From an uncultured Rhizobiaceae group bacterium (GTDB lineage: Bacteria > Pseudomonadota > Alphaproteobacteria > Rhizobiales > Rhizobiaceae): 64,000 nucleotides of DNA. Location of the stretch: positions 124,001 through 188,000 of the forward strand of contig CALHBJ010000003.1 in NCBI GenBank assembly GCA_937930845.1, read 5' to 3'. A model generated the notes under the pieces. That model was not told where the DNA came from and searched no databases. It worked only from the letters and a program-made list of their open reading frames with translations. The translations under genes were made by a program, and so were the position numbers. The first letter of the stretch is position 1; each line of letters starts with the position of its first letter. This document shows positions 44,300 through 52,329 of this stretch, piece after piece.

Positions 44300-45223
44300 T
44301 CAGTTCAATTTGGTCGCGGAAGCAACGGGGGTAATGGGTTCGCGCCTGAGCTTGGCTTCGCGGTGGGAAATGAATGTGGCTGCCCCCACGATGATTGTGC
44401 CGCCAAGAATGACAAAGGGATCAACCTGCTCGTTAAAGGCGACAACGCCCAATATGGATGCCCAGACCAGTTGCAAAAACGTGATGGGTTGGGTGACGGA
44501 TATGGGCGCATAGGAGAGCGCCCGTGTCATGGCAAAATGACCGAATGTGGCGCAACAGGCTGTGATGAACAGCCAAAAAATGTCGCTGTTTGTGGGGGGC
44601 ACCCAATCCACCAGGGCGAAGGGGAACAGAAACAGCGTGCAGCAAATGGTGAGCAAAGTGACAATCGTGCGGGCATCAGTTTGGCCCGACAGGCGTTTGG
44701 TCATCAAATAGGAAATGGCAAACAAGGGCGCCGTGGCCAATTGAGCCAATTGGCCGATGGATATTTCGTTGAAACCGGGGCGCAGGATCACCAGTGCGCC
44801 GAGTAGACCGGCCACAACGCCCATGACCCGCCGCAGGCGCAGTCTCTCGCCTAAGAATATGGCAGCGCCAATGGTGACGAAAATAGGCGTCACATAGCCG
44901 ATGGCGGTGACCTCGGCGATGGGAATGCGTGCCATGGCGAAGAACCATAAAATCACGCCACCGGCATGGGCGATGCACCGCAGAATGGAATTTTTCAGGA
45001 CACGGGTATTTGGTGGCGCACGAAACACGTTGATGATGGCCGGTAGCAAAATCACGCAGCCAAGGGCGTAGCGGATGAAGGCCGATTGCGCTGCTGGCAG
45101 GTCTGAGCCCAGATATCGCACAATCCCGGTCACTGCCACGAAGGACAAGGTGCAGGCAATCATCCAGGCAATGCCCAGTTTGATGTTGGTGGATTTTGGA
45201 ACAGTTGAATCAAATATGGCCAT
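44300..45223 (-). CDS. EamA/DMT-family transporter
   Basis: A 307-residue permease with ten hydrophobic segments in two EamA repeats of about 140 residues; the second repeat includes A-P-I-S-V-T-Q-P-I-T-F-L-Q-L-V-W-A. The N-terminus I-A-W-M-I-A-C-T-L-S-F-V and the P-I-A-E-V-T-A-I-G-Y segment are typical of RhaT/RarD-like exporters. Substrate (often amino acids or metabolites) not assignable. Confidence 0.87.
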   Translation of the reverse strand: MAIFDSTVPKSTNIKLGIAWMIACTLSFVAVTGIVRYLGSDLPAAQSAFIRYALGCVILLPAIINVFRAPPNTRVLKNSILRCIAHAGGVILWFFAMARIPIAEVTAIGYVTPIFVTIGAAIFLGERLRLRRVMGVVAGLLGALVILRPGFNEISIGQLAQLATAPLFAISYLMTKRLSGQTDARTIVTLLTICCTLFLFPFALVDWVPPTNSDIFWLFITACCATFGHFAMTRALSYAPISVTQPITFLQLVWASILGVVAFNEQVDPFVILGGTIIVGAATFISHREAKLRREPITPVASATKLN

Positions 45224-45309
45224 TGCGCTATTTCAATCAGCGCGAAGGCCAATGCGCAAGGTGGCTTGGCATTTGAACGGTTTAGAGCAACTTACTTGTT
45301 TGGCAGCTG

Positions 45310-45609
45310 TCAGACGGGTGCGCTGTCTTTGCGCAGGGAGGATGAAAGGCATCCTTCATTTTGATCCCGCCAGAACGGGTTGTTCTGGGCCATGACGCAT
45401 TTTGCCCGATAGGAACGTCCGCCCACTGTGAGGCAGATAATGTCACCCAATTCGTGGCGTTTTCCATAGCGGTCCGTGCAAAAGCATTCCGGCCATTTTA
45501 CCTTGGATTTCGCCGCAATCACCTTCTCAGCGAGCGCGCTTTGCCCGCCGGTGGATATCAATATGGCCAGCGCGAAAAGCGCCGTTGGAAGTTTCACCGG
45601 GTTTCGCAT
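45310..45609 (-). CDS. Small secreted cysteine-rich protein
   Basis: A 99-residue protein with a signal peptide (L-P-T-A-L-F-A-L-A-I-L-I-S, cut near A-L-A). The mature part holds five cysteines (C-F-C, I-I-C, K-C, G-C), probably forming disulfides in the periplasm. The ATG at 45609 begins the signal peptide, although no Shine-Dalgarno precedes it; a TTG 12 codons upstream is an alternative. Function unknown; similar short proteins occur in other Rhizobiales, as far as I recall. Confidence 0.65.
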   Translation of the reverse strand: MRNPVKLPTALFALAILISTGGQSALAEKVIAAKSKVKWPECFCTDRYGKRHELGDIICLTVGGRSYRAKCVMAQNNPFWRDQNEGCLSSSLRKDSAPV

Positions 45610-45649
45610 GGGGGGAGTGTAACGGCGCAAATGTGGTTTTGGCAATAGA

Positions 45650-46054
45650 TTAGGCGTTTGTATATCTGCGGAGGCGGTCTTCTAAAGTGCCAGAGTGGAG
45701 TTCGAACAGATGATTGTCGTGGTCGAAAAAATAGATTGATTGCCCTTCGCCTTCGACCCGCGGACGACCTTCACGCACCTGAAGACCCAAAGATTTGATG
45801 CGCTGCAAGCGGTCCTCATATTCGTTGGAACCCATTTTGAAGGCGATGTGATTATAGGTTTGAGTGGCCAGACCTTCGCCTTCCATTGTGGCGACCCAAA
45901 TGCCGCCAATATCGAAAAAACGTTCACGGGCAATGGAGAAGGTATTGTCTCCGCTGTCATAGGTTTTTTGGGCGTCGAAGACGGTCACCAGCAATTCTTC
46001 CATCTTGTCGAGATCGCTCACGATCAGCGTGATATGGCTTAATCCTTCAATCAA
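45650..46054 (-). CDS. fosX: FosX-type fosfomycin resistance hydrolase (VOC family)
   Basis: A 134-residue vicinal-oxygen-chelate protein. Numbered from the TTG start, the FosX residues fall exactly where known: metal ligands His7, His69 and Glu118, and the catalytic base Glu44 that directs water rather than glutathione onto the epoxide. E-G-E-G-Q-S-I-Y-F-F-D-H-D-N-H-L-F-E-L-H closes the site. The TTG start (46054) is fixed by AAGGAGG seven bases upstream, which itself overlaps the stop of the PaaI gene. As in Mesorhizobium, such proteins may have another native substrate, so clinical-level resistance is not implied. Confidence 0.87.
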   Translation of the reverse strand: MIEGLSHITLIVSDLDKMEELLVTVFDAQKTYDSGDNTFSIARERFFDIGGIWVATMEGEGLATQTYNHIAFKMGSNEYEDRLQRIKSLGLQVREGRPRVEGEGQSIYFFDHDNHLFELHSGTLEDRLRRYTNA

Positions 46055-46061
46055 TTTGCGG

Positions 46062-46068
46062 CCTCCTT
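46062..46068 (-). promoter_or_regulatory. Shine-Dalgarno AAGGAGG that selects the TTG start of fosX
   Basis: Read on the minus strand, AAGGAGG runs into the last base of the upstream thioesterase stop codon and lies seven bases before TTG 46054. It explains why a non-ATG start is used and suggests coupled translation. Confidence 0.8.
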
Positions 46069-46517
46069 TATCCGTTTTGCGGAAATGGCTGCCCTTTGAC
46101 TTCGCGGGAATTGCCGCGAAATTCTGCGATGATATCTCCAGCCGTATTGCTAACTGTCACATCATAGATGCCCGAACGACCCGCCTTGGCGCGTTCCTGG
46201 GATATGGCAACCAGCGTATCCCCCACACGCCCGGGGCTTAGGAAAGTTATGGCGCAGTGTTGAGCGACGGTGTTCTGGTTCCTGCCATTGCAGGAGAAAG
46301 CGAAGGTGGAATCTGCCAGCGTGAATATCATGCCCCCGTGGCACATGCCCTGACCATTTGCCATATCGTCGCGAACCGGCATGGAAATGCGGGCATAGCC
46401 CTCGCGAATTTCCTCAATCTTCATACCAAGGGCCTTGGAAGCATAATCGGTCGACCACATGTGGTCAGCGCAGGCGCGGGCCAATTCGTCTCCAGTCAGA
46501 TTCATTTGAATGTCCAT
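46068..46517 (-). CDS. paaI: PaaI-like hotdog thioesterase
   Basis: A 149-residue hotdog-fold acyl-CoA thioesterase. The PaaI signature is present: G-Q-G-M-C-H-G-G-M-I-F-T-L-A-D-S-T-F-A with catalytic Asp, and A-I-T-F-L-S-P-G-R-V-G-D-T-L. Such enzymes hydrolyse hydroxyphenylacetyl-CoA and related thioesters and rescue stalled CoA pathways. No other paa gene is visible, so the role may be general. It is 13 bases upstream of fosX and divergent from a CoA-transferase gene. Confidence 0.84.
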   Translation of the reverse strand: MDIQMNLTGDELARACADHMWSTDYASKALGMKIEEIREGYARISMPVRDDMANGQGMCHGGMIFTLADSTFAFSCNGRNQNTVAQHCAITFLSPGRVGDTLVAISQERAKAGRSGIYDVTVSNTAGDIIAEFRGNSREVKGQPFPQNG

Positions 46518-46608
46518 TCGTCACGAAACAATTGTTGCCTTATGGTGCACGGGTTAAAGACTGGGTCAATTGCGTATTCGCGCGGACATTAAAACGGATA
46601 GAATTTTC
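46518..46608. promoter_or_regulatory. Divergent control region with AACAATTGTT
   Basis: A 91-base gap between paaI and the CoA-transferase gene. AACAATTGTT (46527-46536) is a perfect 10-bp palindrome close to the paaI start and might be an operator. The link between the two CoA-related genes is suggestive only. Confidence 0.3.
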
Positions 46609-47832
46609 ATGAGCGGACCATTGACCGGACTTAGGGTTATCGACCTGTCACGCATTTTGGCGGGGCCATCGATGACACAGATTTTTGCTGATCTGGGCGC
46701 CGAGGTGATCAAGATTGAACGTCCTGGCAAAGGTGATGATACGCGCATGTGGGGGCCGCCCTGGCTTAAGGATGAAGACGGGAACGAAACGGCAGAAGCG
46801 GGCTATTATCTTTCTGCAAACCGGGGCAAGCATTCGCTCACCGTCGATATTGCAACGCCCGAAGGTGTTGAAATTGTCCGTGAACTTGTGAAGGAAGCCG
46901 ACTTCTTTGTGGAGAATTTCAAAGTTGGCGGGTTGGCAAAACTGGGGCTGGACTATGACAGCCTCAAAGCGGTGAATGAGGGCATCATATATCTTTCGCT
47001 TACGGGATTTGGACAAACCGGTCCCGATGCAACACAGCCTGGATATGATTATCTCATTCAGGCCCGCGCCGGTTTGATGAGCATTACAGGACACGAGGAT
47101 GGCAACCCCGGTGCCGGGCCCATGCGGGTTGGTGTTGGGGTGTGCGATTTGCAGACCGGCCTGATGGGTGGCGTTGGCATGTTGGCCGCGCTCTACCACC
47201 GCATGAAAACCGGTGAAGGACAACATATCGATATCGCTTTGTTGGATACGCAGGTGAATGGGCTGGTCAATCAGGCTTTCAACCATCTTCTGACAGGAAA
47301 AGTACCTGGGCGCACCGGCGATTGGCACCCGCAGCTTTCGCCCTATCAACCGTTTGACGGTTCGGATGTGCCGTTCATCATTGCGGTGGGGAATGATACC
47401 CAGTTTGTTGATATGTGCCGGGTGATTGGTGCCCCGGAACTGGCGGACGATCTGCGGTTTGTCAAAATGTCCGATCGCAACAAGAACCGCGCTGCGCTTG
47501 CGGAATTGATCAATGTGCGCACACGGCTTAAGCCCAGCGCCCATTGGCTAAAGGAATTGCCGGCCAATAATGTGCCGGCATGTCCCATAAACAACATCGC
47601 GGAAGTTTTTCAGGATCCGCAAATTGTTGCCCGTGGGGTGAAAATTGAATTGGACCACCCAACTGCTGGCAAAGTGCCGGGTGTGGCCAATCCTTTAAAG
47701 TTTTCTAAAACGGAAATTGAGTATTCCAAGGCACCGCCAATTTTAGGTGAGGACACCGATGCCGTGTTGAAACAGGTGCTGGGTAAGAGCGATGATGAGA
47801 TTGCAGACCTGAAGAGCAAGGGGGTCGTGTAG
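46609..47832 (+). CDS. Family III CoA-transferase (CaiB/BaiF)
   Basis: A 407-residue family III CoA-transferase: L-R-V-I-D-L-S-R-I-L-A-G-P near the start, V-K-I-E-R-P-G-x-G-D-D-T-R, N-R-G-K-H-S-L-T-V-D, and G-V-G-V-C-D-L-Q-T-G-L with the Asp that forms the aspartyl-CoA intermediate in formyl-CoA transferase. Moves CoA between carboxylic acids; substrate not assignable. ATG 46609 begins the fold; the frame is open upstream to 46570. Confidence 0.9.
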   Translation: MSGPLTGLRVIDLSRILAGPSMTQIFADLGAEVIKIERPGKGDDTRMWGPPWLKDEDGNETAEAGYYLSANRGKHSLTVDIATPEGVEIVRELVKEADFFVENFKVGGLAKLGLDYDSLKAVNEGIIYLSLTGFGQTGPDATQPGYDYLIQARAGLMSITGHEDGNPGAGPMRVGVGVCDLQTGLMGGVGMLAALYHRMKTGEGQHIDIALLDTQVNGLVNQAFNHLLTGKVPGRTGDWHPQLSPYQPFDGSDVPFIIAVGNDTQFVDMCRVIGAPELADDLRFVKMSDRNKNRAALAELINVRTRLKPSAHWLKELPANNVPACPINNIAEVFQDPQIVARGVKIELDHPTAGKVPGVANPLKFSKTEIEYSKAPPILGEDTDAVLKQVLGKSDDEIADLKSKGVV

Positions 47833-47838
47833 CAGCTT

Positions 47839-48552
47839 TTAACTGGCTGTTGCGGCCAATCTGATATCCAAAAATTGCTTGTGCTCCGGGCCATCGGCCT
47901 CGGCAACTTTTTCTGCCATGTCCATGTTGATGATGTCGCGCAAGGCAATGCGTATGCCCGGATTGGCTTGTTCCAGGCGGGCCAGGTGTCCGCGGGGCCA
48001 CTCGATATATCGCCCACCGCTGGCGACAATCGTTGTGGCTGATGCGGGACGGTTGAGCAGGTAACCAACTTCGCCCAGGAATCCGCCCTGGTCGATTGAA
48101 AAGGCCTTGCCTTTCTTTTCAACGCGCACATCTCCGCTCAAAACGAAGAATAATCGATTGTTGACTTCGCCCTCCGTGGTCAAATGAGTTGAGCCATCGC
48201 CCTCGCGCCAGTGCCCAATTTTCATCAAACGTCTGAACTCGCCAGGGTTCAATTTTTCAAAACGATCAAAAAGCGCGCGGTCTTCATGGCTCATCGTGAA
48301 TAGGGTGCGTTCGTGGATGACCCGCAGGATGACGGAAAGATTGCAGAGCCCCAAAATAACGCTCCAGATGATGGCATCCCAAAGGGGAACGGCGGGGGCG
48401 AGGTAGTAATAGGCAATATAAAACCCGGTGCCGCCCAAAATGAGCAGGCGCAGGGTGAGTTGATCGCGGATCAACAGGCCAATTGCGTAACAAAGTGCTG
48501 CCAGGTGAGCCAAATAGGCATTGCTGGTGATAAAGTCAGTGAACCATTCCAT
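47839..48552 (-). CDS. Popeye-like membrane protein with cyclic-nucleotide-binding-like domain
   Basis: A 237-residue protein with three N-terminal membrane helices (about 12-28, 32-52, 60-78) and a C-terminal jelly roll resembling cAMP-binding domains (L-F-F-V-L-S-G-D-V-R-V, G-G-F-L-G-E-V-G-Y-L, A-S-A-T-T-I-V). This is the architecture of Popeye-domain proteins. The standard CRP phosphate-binding R-x-A-A loop is R-P-A-S-A here with G-E-V before it, so nucleotide binding is possible but unproven. It overlaps no neighbour and converges with the CoA-transferase gene. Confidence 0.75.
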   Translation of the reverse strand: MEWFTDFITSNAYLAHLAALCYAIGLLIRDQLTLRLLILGGTGFYIAYYYLAPAVPLWDAIIWSVILGLCNLSVILRVIHERTLFTMSHEDRALFDRFEKLNPGEFRRLMKIGHWREGDGSTHLTTEGEVNNRLFFVLSGDVRVEKKGKAFSIDQGGFLGEVGYLLNRPASATTIVASGGRYIEWPRGHLARLEQANPGIRIALRDIINMDMAEKVAEADGPEHKQFLDIRLAATAS

Positions 48553-48653
48553 GGGAGCGCCGCTCGCGTTTTATGGGTTGTATTTCAATGAGGCCAAGTG
48601 CCAGGCATTCAATCCGTCTATCGTGCAAAAAACAATTCGAAAAGTGTCATTGT

Positions 48654-49598
48654 TCACTTCCCGTCAGACTGGGCAAAGCGTCTGTCCAGCCAGGCTATGA
48701 AACTGCGGGTCGTTTCCTCCCGGTTGAGTTCGTTGAGGCTTTCATGGCGTGTGTTGGGCAAAAGGGTGAATGTCACATCTTCCAGGTCGGCGCTGAGCAA
48801 ACGTCTTTCGATATTGGCAACAGACTGGCCGTTTTCTGTACAGGGGTCGTCTTGTCCGGCGAGCAGGTTAACCGGCAGGTGCTTGGGCAGATTTGCCAGA
48901 TTGGCATCATTGGCTGCAAAACGAATGCCGCCAAGCAGGTCCAGCCACAGGCCAATGGAAATGTCGAATCCACAATGGGGGTCGGCAATGTAAGCGTCGA
49001 CTTCGGCAGTATCGTTGGACAACCAATCCGACTCCGTGCGGTTGGGTGCAAATTTCTTGTTCCAGGCGTCGAAAGCCAGTTTTTTGGCCATGGTGCTGGT
49101 GACATCTGAGCCTTTGAAAAACCGTTCGGTTTTCAAGATCAGTCCGTAAATACTTGTCATCAATCCATCATCGACACCGGCATTCCACAGGGCAATCCCG
49201 TCAACGGATTGGGGGTGCTGCAATGCGTAGTTAAAGGCGATGATGGATCCCATTGAATGGCCAAACACCACCACTGGACTATCGGTGTGCTGGGAACGGA
49301 AATGGGCATTGACCGCATGCACATCGTCTAAAACGCATTTGAAGCCATCCTTGGCGGCAAATCTGCCCGGGCTGGCGTCGACGGCCGTGGTGTGTCCGTG
49401 GCCGCGGTGATCGTGGGCATAGACCGCATATCCGGCTTTGGACAAAGCATCGGCGAACCTTGCGTAACGGGCGGAATGCTCTGCCATGCCATGGTTTATG
49501 TGGATAACTGCCTTTGGCTGGCCCTTTGGCAATTGGCTTCGAAGCGCCAGCGCAGCACCGGAAGGCGAGGCAAGGGGGCTGTTTTTGTCAATGGCCAT
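48654..49598 (-). CDS. Alpha/beta hydrolase, monoacylglycerol lipase-like
   Basis: A 314-residue Hydrolase_4-type serine hydrolase: I-N-H-G-M-A-E-H-S oxyanion motif, Y-A-H-D-H-R-G-H-G-H-T, nucleophile elbow G-H-S-M-G-S, Asp in L-A-G-Q-D-D-P, and His in N-T-R-H-E. This matches bacterial lysophospholipase/monoglyceride lipase proteins. Start ATG shares a base with the stop of the upstream SDR gene (TAATG), so they are cotranscribed. Confidence 0.87.
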   Translation of the reverse strand: MAIDKNSPLASPSGAALALRSQLPKGQPKAVIHINHGMAEHSARYARFADALSKAGYAVYAHDHRGHGHTTAVDASPGRFAAKDGFKCVLDDVHAVNAHFRSQHTDSPVVVFGHSMGSIIAFNYALQHPQSVDGIALWNAGVDDGLMTSIYGLILKTERFFKGSDVTSTMAKKLAFDAWNKKFAPNRTESDWLSNDTAEVDAYIADPHCGFDISIGLWLDLLGGIRFAANDANLANLPKHLPVNLLAGQDDPCTENGQSVANIERRLLSADLEDVTFTLLPNTRHESLNELNREETTRSFIAWLDRRFAQSDGK

Positions 49599-50293
49599 TA
49601 GAATTTCTCTACCCAGGGGCGCAGCTCAATTTCCCATGCCCAGGCAGACCGGGGCTGGTCGATAAAGTGCAGGTAGCTGTCTGCAATTGCATCGGGGCTG
49701 AGCATGGAGTTGGGGCTGTCGTTTGGTGAAATGCGTTCCGGGCGATTGGGGTTTTCAATGCCACCGTCAATGACAAAGTGCCCGATGTGAATGCCCTGGG
49801 GATGAAGCTCGCGGGCAAGAGACTGGCACAGGCCACGCAAACCAAATTTGCCCATGGCGAATGTGGATGAATTGGCATAACCCTTCACGCCTGCGGAAGC
49901 GCCGGTGAAAAGAATGTTGCCGCTGCGCGCAGGAATCATGCGCTTTGCTGCCTGCTGGGCCATCAAAAAAGCGCCGTAGGAGGTGACCATTATGGCGTCG
50001 CGAACCTCAAACGGATCAAGCTCGGTAATTCCCCCGCGCAGGCGGGCAGAGGGATTGTAGATTGCCACATCCAATTGTCCGCCCAGGGCATCTATGTCTT
50101 CAAAGACCTTCATCATTCCATAGGGATTTGCAGCATCACCTTTGAAAACATGGGCCCCGGTTTGCTGCGCCAGAGTGGCGAGTTTGTCGGTATTGCGGGC
50201 CACCAGAGCCAGCGTGTAACCCCGCTTGGACAGTTTGTGCGCCAGGGAGGCGGAGAGCCCTTCACCGGCCCCGATAATGACAGCAGTTTTCAA
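49598..50293 (-). CDS. SDR-family protein lacking the catalytic tyrosine
   Basis: A 231-residue Rossmann protein: I-I-G-A-G-E-G-L-S-A-S-L-A in place of the common T-G-x-x-x-G-x-G, I-Y-N-P-S-A at the N-N-A-G position, S in T-G-A-S-A, and F-A-M-G-K where the Y-x-x-x-K catalytic motif belongs. The Tyr-to-Phe change is shared by a recognisable subgroup (F-x-x-x-K-F-G-L-R-G-L). Activity is uncertain. The TTG start is supported by GAGGA seven bases upstream. Translationally linked to the lipase gene. Confidence 0.8.
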   Translation of the reverse strand: MKTAVIIGAGEGLSASLAHKLSKRGYTLALVARNTDKLATLAQQTGAHVFKGDAANPYGMMKVFEDIDALGGQLDVAIYNPSARLRGGITELDPFEVRDAIMVTSYGAFLMAQQAAKRMIPARSGNILFTGASAGVKGYANSSTFAMGKFGLRGLCQSLARELHPQGIHIGHFVIDGGIENPNRPERISPNDSPNSMLSPDAIADSYLHFIDQPRSAWAWEIELRPWVEKF

Positions 50294-50361
50294 TTTTCAA
50301 TCCTCGATTGTGCCAATGGGCACGCGATATTGAAGTGTGGCTGATATGGCCGGGAAAATCC

Positions 50362-50399
50362 AACCCTGCTGTGCCTTGTTTTACAGGCCCAGCAGGGTT
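50362..50399. promoter_or_regulatory. Long inverted repeat upstream of ettA
   Basis: AACCCTGCTG (50362-50371) and CAGCAGGGTT (50390-50399) pair perfectly, and inside them GCCT/AGGC (50373-50376, 50385-50388) extend the stem after one mismatch, leaving an 8-base loop. It lies 71 bases before ettA and about 70 after the divergent SDR start. It could be an operator pair or a structured messenger leader. Confidence 0.5.
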
Positions 50400-50470
50400 A
50401 CATCAGCGCCAACAAATCCCGAAATATTGCTGACGTTTCAATCGTCGCTCCTCACGCGAGAATACTCCCC

Positions 50471-52123
50471 ATGGCACGCCAATTTATCTATCATATGCAG
50501 GGTCTGACCAAGACTTATACCGGTGGCAAAAAGGTGCTCGATAATGTGCATCTTTCCTTCTATCCCGATGCCAAAATCGGTGTGCTTGGACCCAACGGGG
50601 CGGGTAAGTCGACCTTGCTGAAAATCATGGCTGGTCTGGATACCGAATGGCAGGGCGAGGCCTGGGCTGCTGAAGGTGCCAAAGTTGGATATCTGGAACA
50701 GGAGCCGCAGCTGGATGGTGACAAGACCGTTCGCGAAAACGTCATGGTCGGTTTGAAAGAGAAAACCGACATTCTCGAACGCTATAACGAATTGATGATG
50801 AACTATTCCGACGAAACGGCGGAAGAGGGTGCAAAGCTGCAGGATCAGATTGACGCAGAAGGCTTGTGGGATCTCGATGCCAAGGTGGAAATGGCGATGG
50901 ATGCCCTGCGTTGTCCCCCACCGGATGCGGATGTGAAACCATTGTCGGGTGGTGAGCGACGCCGCGTGGCACTTTGCCGATTGCTGCTTTCTGAGCCCGA
51001 TTTGTTGTTGCTTGACGAACCCACCAACCATCTGGATGCGGAAACTGTATCATGGCTTGAAAAACATCTGCGCGACTTCAAAGGCGCGGTGATGATCGTA
51101 ACCCATGACCGCTATTTCCTCGACAATGTGACAGGCTGGATTCTGGAACTCGATCGCGGGCAGGGCATCCCCTATGAGGGTAATTATTCTGCTTATCTGG
51201 AAAAGAAGAAAAAGCGGATGATCCAGGAAGGGCGCGAACAGGATTCGCGCATGCGCCAGCTTGACCGGGAACGTGAATGGATGGGCACCAGCCCGAAAGC
51301 GCGGCAGGCCAAATCCAAAGCGCGTATCAACAAATATCAGGAACTGGTGGAAGCCGCTGATCAGCGCAAACCGTCTGACACGCAGATCGTGATACCGGTG
51401 GCAGAACGGCTTGGGCAGGTGGTGATTGAGGCCGAAGGCGTGTCGAAAGGTTATGGCGACCGTCAGTTGATTGAGAATCTCAGCTTCAAGCTGCCTGCGG
51501 GCGGTATTGTTGGTGTGATCGGACCCAACGGGGCGGGTAAGTCGACTCTGTTTAGAATGATCACGGAACAGGAAACGCCTGATGGCGGTTCGATCCGCAC
51601 CGGCGACACGGTGAAGCTTGGCTATGTGGATCAGAGCCGCGATTCACTCAATCCGGATGCAACCGTATGGGAAGAGATTTCCGGCGGAGCAGAAGTGATC
51701 AAACTGGGCAAGCACGAGGTCAATTCGCGCGCCTATGTGGGGTCGTTCAATTTCCGAAAAGGCGATCAACAGCAGAAGGTTGGCACACTCTCAGGCGGTC
51801 AGCGTAACCGGGTTCATCTGGCCAAAATGCTGAAATCAGGTGCCAATGTGCTGTTGCTCGATGAGCCGACCAACGATCTGGATACCGAAACCCTGTCAGC
51901 CCTTGAAGATGCGCTGGAAGAATTTGGCGGTTGTGCTGTTATCATTTCGCATGATCGCATGTTCCTTGACCGTCTGGCGACACACATGCTGGCGTTTGAG
52001 GGCGACAGCCATGTGGAATGGTTTGAAGGCAATTTTGAAGATTATGAAAAAGACAAGCTGGCCCGTTTGGGTGACAATGCACTGACGCCAAAGCGCATCC
52101 ATTTCAAACCCCTGGGGCGGTAA
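50471..52123 (+). CDS. ettA: Energy-dependent translational throttle protein EttA (ABC-F)
   Basis: A 550-residue ABC-F ATPase with two nucleotide-binding domains: Walker A G-P-N-G-A-G-K-S-T twice, signatures L-S-G-G-E-R-R-R and L-S-G-G-Q-R-N-R, and two Walker B segments ending L-L-L-D-E-P-T-N. The PtIM linker with K-K-K-K-R-M-I-Q-E lies between them. Length and termini match EttA, which binds the ribosomal E site and gates the first peptide bond according to ATP level. Confidence 0.94.
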   Translation: MARQFIYHMQGLTKTYTGGKKVLDNVHLSFYPDAKIGVLGPNGAGKSTLLKIMAGLDTEWQGEAWAAEGAKVGYLEQEPQLDGDKTVRENVMVGLKEKTDILERYNELMMNYSDETAEEGAKLQDQIDAEGLWDLDAKVEMAMDALRCPPPDADVKPLSGGERRRVALCRLLLSEPDLLLLDEPTNHLDAETVSWLEKHLRDFKGAVMIVTHDRYFLDNVTGWILELDRGQGIPYEGNYSAYLEKKKKRMIQEGREQDSRMRQLDREREWMGTSPKARQAKSKARINKYQELVEAADQRKPSDTQIVIPVAERLGQVVIEAEGVSKGYGDRQLIENLSFKLPAGGIVGVIGPNGAGKSTLFRMITEQETPDGGSIRTGDTVKLGYVDQSRDSLNPDATVWEEISGGAEVIKLGKHEVNSRAYVGSFNFRKGDQQQKVGTLSGGQRNRVHLAKMLKSGANVLLLDEPTNDLDTETLSALEDALEEFGGCAVIISHDRMFLDRLATHMLAFEGDSHVEWFEGNFEDYEKDKLARLGDNALTPKRIHFKPLGR

Positions 52124-52329
52124 TTCACAGGTCTTGAAAATGTTTCGGGTCTGGAGAATCCGGGCTTGCGATCCGTTGCGGGCGGCGCTAATTGTTTGCT
52201 GCTCGCAGCGATGGCGTCGCTGCATATGAGCGTGTGTTTCGGTTGCATAATTGTGCAGCCTTTTCACCGTCCTGTACGCCCGGATGTTTCCCGGGCAGCA
52301 TGAGCAGCTTTCCCGGGTGATGGGAAAGC
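52124..52329. terminator. ettA-creatinase intergenic region with hairpin at 52205-52223
   Basis: In this 206-base gap GCAGCGA (52205-52211) and TCGCTGC (52217-52223) form a 7-bp stem, a candidate terminator for ettA. Further on, TTTCCCGGG occurs twice within 30 bases (near 52289 and 52309), just upstream of the creatinase gene, which may be a regulator site. No gene seen. Confidence 0.4.
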
